8,423 nt of DNA, taken from assembly GCA_964392615.1 (NCBI GenBank), contig CAYMRB010000438.1, forward strand, positions 1-8,423. The letters are read 5' to 3'. This DNA comes from CAYMRB01 sp964392615 (GTDB lineage: Bacteria > Planctomycetota > UBA8108). The notes under the pieces are model-generated. The model saw only the letters and a program-made list of their open reading frames with translations. It was not told where the DNA came from and did no database searches. Numbering within the stretch: the first letter of the stretch is position 1; each line of letters begins with the position of its first letter. The translations under genes were made by a program, and so were the position numbers. Below, in pieces: positions 1 through 6,900 of the stretch.

Positions 1-1
1 G

Positions 2-823
2 TTGGAGAGGGCGGTTACCGTCACGACGACCGTGCGAGTCGTCGATCGCCCGACGTTCGTCGCGTACGATCACACGGACACGACGACGGCGCAGAGCGCG
101 CCGCAGCCGGTCAGCAGCGGGGCGTACCTGGACAATCCGAACGGCGAGCGGATTCGCAACAATCGTCTGTACAACTTCCTGGTCGGGCAGTCGACCGGGG
201 AATTCGAGGACGCGGTCGAGCTGTACGGCGTCGACACGTTCACGGTGTACGACTCGACAGGCCAGGGTGCGAAGAACGTCACGTTGACCATAGACTTCGT
301 TTTCAACGAGGCGTGTTATCGCAGCGACTTCGGCTACATCGTCGTCGATCCCGAGGCACCACCGGAGTCGGCGTGGGAGGCCCTCCGGTACCTGCCCGCC
401 GCGCAGGTCCTGTTCAACTCCGGCCCGCTGATCGCGCAGCACGGATGTAGCGTTGGCTCGATTCCCCCCGGCAGCCAGACCTTCCAGGTCGACGTGCCGA
501 CCGGTTCGGTGGTCGCGTTTTTCATCCTGCCGAACCGCACGTTGAGCCAGTACAAGGCCAGCCCGTGGCGAGGCAAGGCGCCGCTGTTCACGATGCCGAA
601 TCTCAATCCGGGCAAATTCGATCAGTGTCTGACGTTCCGGAGCGTCGCAGGCAGAACGGAAACCGGGGCGAGTCTCGACGTGGTGACGCCGGGATCGCTG
701 GTCGTCTTCGCGTTCGAAGACATTCAGATCGCAGGACGTCGGTCGGATCAAGACTTCGACGACGTCGTGTTCACGGTACGTAGCGATATCGTCGGTAGGA
801 TCGACGGGCTCGAGTGCGATTGA
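2..823 (+). CDS. DUF4114 domain-containing protein, 3' part (5' end outside window)
   Basis: The C-terminal 273 codons are visible, ending at TGA 821-823. The TTG at 2-4 is only the first possible start codon. No signal peptide follows it and no ribosome binding site can be seen, and the opening beta-strand-like stretch (VTVTTTVRVVD) reads like the end of a preceding beta domain, so the gene very probably begins upstream. The DUF4114 signature lies at about residues 97-260: it opens with a strand and a Gly-Tyr segment (FVFNEAC...FGYIVVD, about 99-116), and closes with VVFAFEDI (234-241) and the acidic loop SDQDFDDVVFTV (248-259). Members of this family usually sit at the C-terminus of secreted or surface proteins; the molecular function is unknown, and the acidic loop could bind a metal such as calcium (inference). 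Four cysteines (105, 149, 209, 272) would suit disulfides in an exported protein. It lies 60 nt upstream of the histidine kinase on the same strand, and co-transcription is possible but unproven. Confidence 0.8.
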   Translation: MERAVTVTTTVRVVDRPTFVAYDHTDTTTAQSAPQPVSSGAYLDNPNGERIRNNRLYNFLVGQSTGEFEDAVELYGVDTFTVYDSTGQGAKNVTLTIDFVFNEACYRSDFGYIVVDPEAPPESAWEALRYLPAAQVLFNSGPLIAQHGCSVGSIPPGSQTFQVDVPTGSVVAFFILPNRTLSQYKASPWRGKAPLFTMPNLNPGKFDQCLTFRSVAGRTETGASLDVVTPGSLVVFAFEDIQIAGRRSDQDFDDVVFTVRSDIVGRIDGLECD

Positions 824-840
824 TGGCGGAGACCGGGGAC

Positions 841-854
841 GCGCGATAGCGCGC
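841..854. other. Short GC hairpin between DUF4114 gene and histidine kinase gene
   Basis: A perfect 5-bp inverted repeat GCGCG/CGCGC encloses the tetraloop ATAG. It sits 17 nt after the DUF4114 stop and 12 nt before the kinase Shine-Dalgarno. No T-run follows, so it is not a canonical intrinsic terminator. It may be a chance palindrome in GC-rich DNA, or a weak mRNA-stabilising or attenuating structure. Confidence 0.25.
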
Positions 855-866
855 TCGAGGCAAGAC

Positions 867-874
867 GAGAGGGG
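867..874 (+). promoter_or_regulatory. Ribosome binding site of the hybrid histidine kinase
   Basis: The purine-rich GAGAGGGG ends 9 nt before the GTG at 884. An in-frame TGA at 875-877 rules out any earlier start, and the next in-frame start (ATG at 905, codon 8) would remove half of the membrane helix. The SD and the helix together fix GTG 884 as the start. Confidence 0.7.
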
Positions 875-883
875 TGATACGCC

Positions 884-3868
884 GTGGAAGCGGTTCTTCT
901 GGGCATGCTCGTGGGAGGGGCTGTGGCGGCCTGGCTGGTCCACATCAGCCAGCGGATCGACCGTCTCGAGCGATCACGCGGCGACGCTGCCGATCCCGAG
1001 TCGGGCCAGAGGCCCCGGCACGACGTTCGGACCCGCGGGAAAGCCCCGGACGTGGCGCGGGGAGCGGCGCTGATCCAGGCTACGGAGGAGCTCGTCGACG
1101 AGGCGAGGAGAAGTGAGGGCGACTCGTCGGTACGCGACTCCGAGGAGATCCTCGCGCAGCTTTCCGAGCACTCACCGACCGCCTGCGCCGTTCTGGATCA
1201 CGACCTGCACTACGTGTTCGCGACCGCGCGATGGCGTGATCTCCACGAGATCGCCGGCAGTCCGATCGGTAGCCGGTGGGACGAAGTCGGCTCGGACCAT
1301 GAGGAGTTCTGGCGCGACGTGTACGGTCAGGCGCTCACCGGCGTATCGCGCGAAGGGGAGCGCATGCTGGCCGGAACGACCGGGCGGCCGGAGTGCGTCC
1401 GTTGGCGCTGCATGCCGTGGCGTGAGGGGGACGGGCACCTTCACGGCGTCGTGGTGTTCGCGGACGTCGTGACGGATCAACGCGAGGCGGAGGAGGAGAT
1501 TCGCGAGAGTCGCGAACGCTTCCGGAGCGCGTTCGAGTCGGCCGCGATCGGCATGGCGCTCGTCGGGAAGGACGGCCGCTGGCTGCGCGTCAACCAGTCG
1601 TTGTGCAACATTCTCGGGTACACGCGTGAGGAGCTGCTCGCGACCACGTTCCACGCGTTGACGCATCCGGACGATCTGTACAGCGGCTGCAGCTATCTGC
1701 GCCAGGTCCTGGCGGGCGAGATGCGCAACTGCCAGATCGAGAAGCGGTACTACCACAAGCAAGGGCACATCGTCTGGGTGCAGCTCAGCATCTCCCAGGT
1801 GCGCGATCCGGAGGGCCGCCCCGCCTACCTGATCTTCCAGGTTCAGGACATCACCGATCGCAACCGCCACCAGGATGAGCTCGAGCGAGCCAAGGAGAGC
1901 GCCGAGGCCGCGAACCGCGCCAAGAGCCAATTCCTCGCCAACGTCAGTCACGAGATTCGCACGCCGATCCACGGTGTCATCGGCATGACGGACCTCGCGT
2001 TGGACACCGAGCTGGACGACGAACAGCGGAAGTACCTCGACATCGTCAAGTCGTCGGGGCAATCGCTATTGGCGATCATCAACGACATCCTGGATTTCTC
2101 GAAGATCGAGGCCGGCAAGCTCGACCTGTCCGAGATCGACTTCAGCCTGCGCGGTTGTGTTCGATCGACGGTCGCGAGCTTCTCGTTTCTCGCGAAGCAC
2201 AAGGGCTTGACGCTTCGCAACCGCGTGTGCCCGAGTGTGCCGGACGCGCTCGTGGGAGATCCGGGGCGGATCCGCCAGATCCTCGTAAACCTGATCGGCA
2301 ATGCGATTCGCTTCACGGAGGACGGCGAGGTCGTGGTCGAGGTCGGCGTCGAAGCCCGCGACGCGCCGGGCGTCTCCCTGCACATCGTCGTTAGGGATAC
2401 GGGGGTCGGGGTGTCTCCCGACAAGCGCGAGTCGATCTTCGAGGCCTTCCAGCAAGTCGATGGATCGACGACGCGGAAGCACGGAGGCACGGGGCTGGGC
2501 TTGACGATCTGCCGTCAGCTGGCGGAGCTGATGGGGGGGAGAATCTGGCTCGAAAGCGATGTCGGCGAAGGCAGCGAGTTCCACGTCGAGATCCGGCTTC
2601 GCGAGCAGGACTCGGTCGGGTTGACGCGCACACACCAGGAGAACCAGAGGGTCGACGGCCTGCCGGTTCTCGTCGCAGGCGAACCGCAGCAGTCCCAACG
2701 CATCGTCGACTTGCTCGGCGGCTTGGAGATGCGTGTCGAGGTCGTGAGCGACGCCGATGCGGCGGAAGAAGCCGTTCGCGCCAGCGTCGAGCGTCACGAT
2801 CCGTTCGTCGTGGTGCTGTGCGAGAGCGGCCCGGACCTCGACGGGTTCGAGCTGGCGGAGCGACTTCGCCGGGACGTGCAGTACGACGGTGCGCTGATCC
2901 TCGCGGCCCGGCGGGGCGAGCGAGGCGACGCGGATCGTTGTCGCGATCTCGACCTGGCCGCGTATCTGACGCATCCGGTCGAGTCGAACGATCTGCTCGA
3001 GGCGTTCGAAGCGGTCGTGGCTTGTGATCGTTCATCGGCCGCGACGAGAGGCTCCGATCAGGGGAGCGCGTTGATCACGAGGCACTCGCTGCGAGAGAGT
3101 CGCGACGCGCTCAAGGTGCTCGTCGCAGAGGACAGCCCGCTGTGTCAGGAGCTCGCGCGATGCGTCCTGGTCAAGTGGGGCTGCTCGGTGACGATCGTCG
3201 AGAACGGGGCGCGCGCCGTGGAGCTAGTGCGAGGCAGGCCGTTCGACCTCGTCCTGATGGACATGCAGATGCCCGTGATGGGCGGCGTCGACGCGATCCG
3301 CGAGATTCGGCGTGACGAGACGAACGGCGGCGGGCACGTGCCCATTCTGGCCATGACGGCGAACGCGTTGCGCGAGGACTTGGACGCGTGCATGGAAGCC
3401 GGGGCCGACGACACCGTCACCAAGCCGGTGTCGCCCGAGGCGCTGCACGAGAAGATCGAGGCGCTGGTTTCGAAGGCGGAGAAGGACGACGACGCTGCGC
3501 TGCCGGTCGATCTCGACGTCGTCCGCAGTACGTTCGGCGGGCAGGTCAGCGATCTCGCACCTCGCCTCACGGCCGTCGTTCTCGACCAGCAGCCGGAGCA
3601 GCTGCGCCTGCTGCGGGTAGCGGTGGAAACAGGCGAGCGCGCAGAGGCCCGGCGGCTCGCACACAGCGTGAAGAGCTCTTTCGCTCAGTTCGGTGCGCAC
3701 GAGGCGCGGCGCCTGGCGTTGGAACTCGAGACGGTGGCTGCCGAGGGGCGCGAGCTTCGGATCGACCTTCTGGAGGCGCTGGAGGAGGAAGCGACGAGGT
3801 TTCGCGATTTCATCGCGCAGCCGGGCTGGCTCGGAGAGCTCGCGGAGGAGGTCTCCGAAGCGACCTGA
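884..3868 (+). CDS. Membrane-anchored hybrid sensor histidine kinase (TM-PAS-PAS-HisKA-HATPase-pseudoREC-REC-HPt)
   Basis: A 994-aa complex sensor kinase starting at GTG. One hydrophobic helix (about 3-20) anchors it, with no periplasmic domain, so sensing is probably cytoplasmic through two PAS domains (about 86-197 and 210-327; the second ends with the usual IVWVQ...QDITDR). The H box SHEIRTP carries phosphoacceptor His356 with E357 and T360. The ATPase domain has the N box (N469, N473), G1 DTGVGV (505-510), an F-box-like FEAFQQ and G2 GGTGLGL (534-540), all intact. A first receiver-like domain (about 593-713) is degenerate: Gly-Glu at 599-600, Cys646 at the phospho-Asp site, Ala674 for Thr and His697 for Lys. 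The second receiver (about 743-865) is canonical, with E749/D750, D793, T825 and K847. The C-terminal HPt (about 876-975) carries His927 in AHSVKSS. The expected relay is H356 to D793 to H927, as in BarA-type kinases. No output domain is present. Ligand and partner are unknown. The Ser/Thr kinase gene follows 32 nt downstream. Confidence 0.93.
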   Translation: MEAVLLGMLVGGAVAAWLVHISQRIDRLERSRGDAADPESGQRPRHDVRTRGKAPDVARGAALIQATEELVDEARRSEGDSSVRDSEEILAQLSEHSPTACAVLDHDLHYVFATARWRDLHEIAGSPIGSRWDEVGSDHEEFWRDVYGQALTGVSREGERMLAGTTGRPECVRWRCMPWREGDGHLHGVVVFADVVTDQREAEEEIRESRERFRSAFESAAIGMALVGKDGRWLRVNQSLCNILGYTREELLATTFHALTHPDDLYSGCSYLRQVLAGEMRNCQIEKRYYHKQGHIVWVQLSISQVRDPEGRPAYLIFQVQDITDRNRHQDELERAKESAEAANRAKSQFLANVSHEIRTPIHGVIGMTDLALDTELDDEQRKYLDIVKSSGQSLLAIINDILDFSKIEAGKLDLSEIDFSLRGCVRSTVASFSFLAKHKGLTLRNRVCPSVPDALVGDPGRIRQILVNLIGNAIRFTEDGEVVVEVGVEARDAPGVSLHIVVRDTGVGVSPDKRESIFEAFQQVDGSTTRKHGGTGLGLTICRQLAELMGGRIWLESDVGEGSEFHVEIRLREQDSVGLTRTHQENQRVDGLPVLVAGEPQQSQRIVDLLGGLEMRVEVVSDADAAEEAVRASVERHDPFVVVLCESGPDLDGFELAERLRRDVQYDGALILAARRGERGDADRCRDLDLAAYLTHPVESNDLLEAFEAVVACDRSSAATRGSDQGSALITRHSLRESRDALKVLVAEDSPLCQELARCVLVKWGCSVTIVENGARAVELVRGRPFDLVLMDMQMPVMGGVDAIREIRRDETNGGGHVPILAMTANALREDLDACMEAGADDTVTKPVSPEALHEKIEALVSKAEKDDDAALPVDLDVVRSTFGGQVSDLAPRLTAVVLDQQPEQLRLLRVAVETGERAEARRLAHSVKSSFAQFGAHEARRLALELETVAAEGRELRIDLLEALEEEATRFRDFIAQPGWLGELAEEVSEAT
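2660..3022 (+). other. Degenerate (pseudo-) receiver domain within the histidine kinase
   Basis: This segment encodes about residues 593-713. The receiver fold pattern is kept: a leading strand LPVLVAGEP, then VVVLCESGPDLDGFELAERL aligned to the usual strand-3 and loop motif, then YLTHPV in the Lys-Pro position. Every catalytic residue is changed: the acidic pair is G599/E600, the phosphoacceptor is C646, Thr is A674 and Lys is H697. It should not accept phosphate. Pseudo-receivers in other hybrid kinases act as spacers or protein-interaction and regulatory modules, which is the likely role here. Confidence 0.8.
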
Positions 3869-3874
3869 TGAGTG

Positions 3875-3888
3875 GCGGCGGGGGCCGC
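3875..3888. other. Short GC hairpin in the histidine kinase / Ser-Thr kinase gap
   Basis: GCGGC (3875-3879) can pair with GCCGC (3884-3888) across a GGGG loop. It lies after the histidine kinase stop and just ahead of the GAGG of the next gene, so it could influence translation of the Ser/Thr kinase. No T-tract follows. A 5-bp stem in such GC-rich DNA can easily be chance. Confidence 0.2.
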
Positions 3889-3893
3889 GGGTA

Positions 3894-3897
3894 GAGG
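3894..3897 (+). promoter_or_regulatory. Ribosome binding site of the Ser/Thr kinase gene (short spacing)
   Basis: GAGG is followed after only 3 nt by the ATG at 3901, closer than the usual 5-9 nt. An in-frame TAG at 3892-3894 forbids a longer N-terminus. The next in-frame start-like codon lies inside the kinase domain, so ATG 3901 remains the best start despite the tight spacing. Confidence 0.5.
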
Positions 3898-3900
3898 ATC

Positions 3901-6900
3901 ATGGCGGGAGTAGTCGGCGAGGTCGAGAGAACCGCGACACGCGGGACGAGTGAGGTCATCGACGACCGGTATCGGGTCGTGCGGCGCCTCGGTCGCGGCG
4001 GTATGGGTACGGTGTACCTCGTCGAGGACCTGTTCGCGCCGGGTCGTGAGGTCGCCCTCAAGCGCGTTCGCCAAGACCGGCTGGACGCGAAGACGCTGAC
4101 GATTCTCGTCAACGAGTTCGGATCTCTCGCGGGGCTCCGGCACCCGAATTTGGCGCGAGTGTGGGACTTCGGCGTCGACCACGCGACGGACGACGTCTAC
4201 TTCACGGTCGAGTACGTCGACGGCCCGCATTGGCTCAAGGTGGCGCGGCGCCTCGATCTGAGCCGCGGCGATGACCTTCGAGTCCTGCTCGGCCTCGTCG
4301 TGCAGGTGCTGCGAGGGCTGGGCTTCGTTCACGACCGGGGCTTGGTGCACGCCGACATCAAACCGGAGAACATTCTGATCAGCGGCCTCAAGGCGACCGG
4401 CAATGCCAAGAAGGCGCCCACGGCGAAGCTGATCGACTTCGGGCTCACGAAGCGCGAGAAGGCGTTCGGCGGCAAGAAGATCGTCGGGACGACGTACTAC
4501 ATCGCGCCGGAGACGATTCGTGGCGCGCGCATCGACCGGCGTGCCGATCTCTACTCGCTCGGTGTGGTTCTGTATCACCTGACGACGGGTCAGCTGCCGT
4601 TTCGAGGCAAGTCGAATCTGGCCGTCTTCAAGGGACACCTCGAAGAGCGCCCGACCCCGCCGCACGAGGTCGCGACGCACATTCCTCTGCAGCTGAGCGA
4701 GATCGTCCTGCGGCTCATGGAGAAGCGGCCGGACGATCGATTCGCGAACACGCTCGAGGTGATCCAGGAGATCAATCGGGAGTTCGGGCAGAACTTCACG
4801 CTGGAGACCTCCGAGACCAACGAGGGGCACCTCGAGTGCATCCGGAGGTCGGGCCGCGATGCCGAGCTGACCCGGCTGCGAGCCATGTTCTCGCGGTTGA
4901 CGCACACCGAGGTGCTCGGTGGCGACGTGGGGAACGATCTCGCCGATCTGTCGACCGGACGCGACGCCGGGCCTGCGCGCAGCGCCGTCTCGGCGACAGT
5001 CCCGCCGGGACAGCTCGCGATCGTGCGCGGCGAGCGAGGGCTCGGCAAGCGGCGTCTGATCGAGACGCTCCGGTACCGCATCGAGACACAAGGGGCGAAA
5101 GCTCTCGAGGTCGAGTGCGATCCGGAACGTGTCGGATCGATGGTCGGATTCGGGGGCCTCGTCGATCTGCTCGCGCTCTTCGAGGGACGCGAGGCCGGAC
5201 GTCCGGTGCCGGAGTTCATCGAGCGAGCGCAGCAGCTGGCGAGCTCGGTCGATGAGACGTCGCTGGAGAGCGTGACGGAGGAGCAGTGGGATATCGTCGC
5301 GCAGACCGTCGACGGAGTGGTCGAGTCGACGCAGGAGCGCCCGATGCTCCTGCACTTCCACGAATTGCACCTCGCCGGCCCTCTGGTGATCGCCTTCGTC
5401 GGCGAGCTGGTCGGCGCGATCGCCAATCGACCGCCGGAGTCCTGCCGCCTTCTGGTCACTGCCTCGACTCTGGACCACGGCGATACGGAAGGCAGCTACC
5501 TACAGGAGCTCTACGCGTCCAGCCTCTTCAGGCGATCGATTCTCGATCTCAAGATCGACCGTCTCGATCGCGAGGCCGTGATACGGCACGTGCGGTCGAC
5601 CTTCGTGCCTTGCGAGTTCCCGGACGACTTCCTGCACAAGGCGTTCGACGAGAGCGACGGCAATCCCGAGATCCTCGTCGACATTCTCGGCTACTTCCTT
5701 CGCGAGGGGATGATCCGCCGGTCGACGGTCGGATGGGCCGTGACGGGCGAGTACGAGGGCAAGGCGGCGCCGGGCAAGGTGCGCCGTGAGCTCGAGCGTC
5801 GAATTCGCGGCCTGCCTGCGGATGCTCTCCGTCTCGCGATCGCGTTCGCGTACCTGGGCGACGGAGGAGAGCTCGAGGTCGCGGTGAAGCTGGCGGGCAC
5901 GCCATCGTCGGAAGTCCCCGGCGCGCTGCGGGTACTCAGGCGCGAGAAGCTGATCGAGGAGAAGATCGAAGGCGATCCGAGCAACGAGTTCACGTTCGTG
6001 TACTCGAGCGCGAAGCAGATTCTGTACGACCTGCTGCCCGAGAACCAGCGTCCGGCGGTGCACGATCGCGCGGGCGCTCTGTACGAGGAGTACCTCGGCG
6101 TCGGAGCTGCGAGAGATCCGGGCCGGTTGGCCTATCACTTCCTGCGTGGGCTCGACAGCGCGAGGGGAATCGAGTACGGCCTCGCAGCGGCGGGAGTTCA
6201 CGCCAAGGAGTTCCGCCCGCGCCGGGCGATGGAGCTCTATCGTCGGATTCTCGAGAAGGTCGCGTCGACGGACGTCACGTTGCGGGAGAACGTCCGGGAG
6301 TCGCTCGCCACGCTGCAATTCCAGGTCGGAGAGTACCGGAGCGTGATCGAGACGCTGGAGCCCGTGTGCCGTCTGGAGGGCGACGGAGAGGCGGCGGAGA
6401 TCACGCCGCGAGTGTCGAACGTCCAGATGGCGCAGGCGCTCGCGTTTCTCGGCCGGTTCGAGGACGCCGCCTCGCACCTGCGGCACTTGGTGAGCGGTGC
6501 GCACGTCCAGAAGCAGCCGGAGATCATGGCCCGAGCGTTCCTCGCCTGCGCGGAGCTCCACGCGTCCAAGGGCAACGCGGTCGAGAGCCTGCGGTGTTGC
6601 GATCGGGTCCTCGGCATCGAAGGAGAGCCGCGCAGCCGTGCCACTCTGGGCCGCCTGCACATGCTCCTTGCAGAAAACCACTATCGCCTCGACACCCCGA
6701 CCATGGCGGCCAAGTACTGTCAGGACGCTCTCCGCGTCACGGACGGTGAGGACGGCGTCGCCGCACCGGACGCCAACCTGTACTGCCTCGGCAAGTACTA
6801 CAAGTACAAGGGCAAGCTCGAGAAGGCCGTTCAACAGCTCGAGCTCTGCTGCCAGATCAACCGCAAGGCGGGCGTCGCGGAACGCCAGGCGGACTGCCTG

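Noticed and set aside
841..854. GC hairpin as a transcription terminator of the DUF4114 gene
   Set aside because: The stem is only 5 bp and is followed by CTCGAGG rather than a T-run, so a terminator call is not supported.
824..883. Promoter upstream of the histidine kinase
   Set aside because: No sigma-70-like -35/-10 pair nor a sigma-54 GG/GC pair with correct spacing could be found in this 60-nt gap.
1172..2974. Two minus-strand frames (about 296 and 302 codons) antisense to the PAS, HisKA and ATPase region
   Set aside because: They oppose highly conserved catalytic motifs of the histidine kinase and read as shadow sequence.
3685..5478. Long minus-strand open frame (597 codons) antisense to the end of the histidine kinase and start of the Ser/Thr kinase
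   Set aside because: Its translation is a low-complexity Arg/Leu/Asp-rich sequence with no domain, and it mirrors the GC-rich codons of two clearly recognisable genes on the plus strand. Stop-free antisense frames are expected at this base composition.
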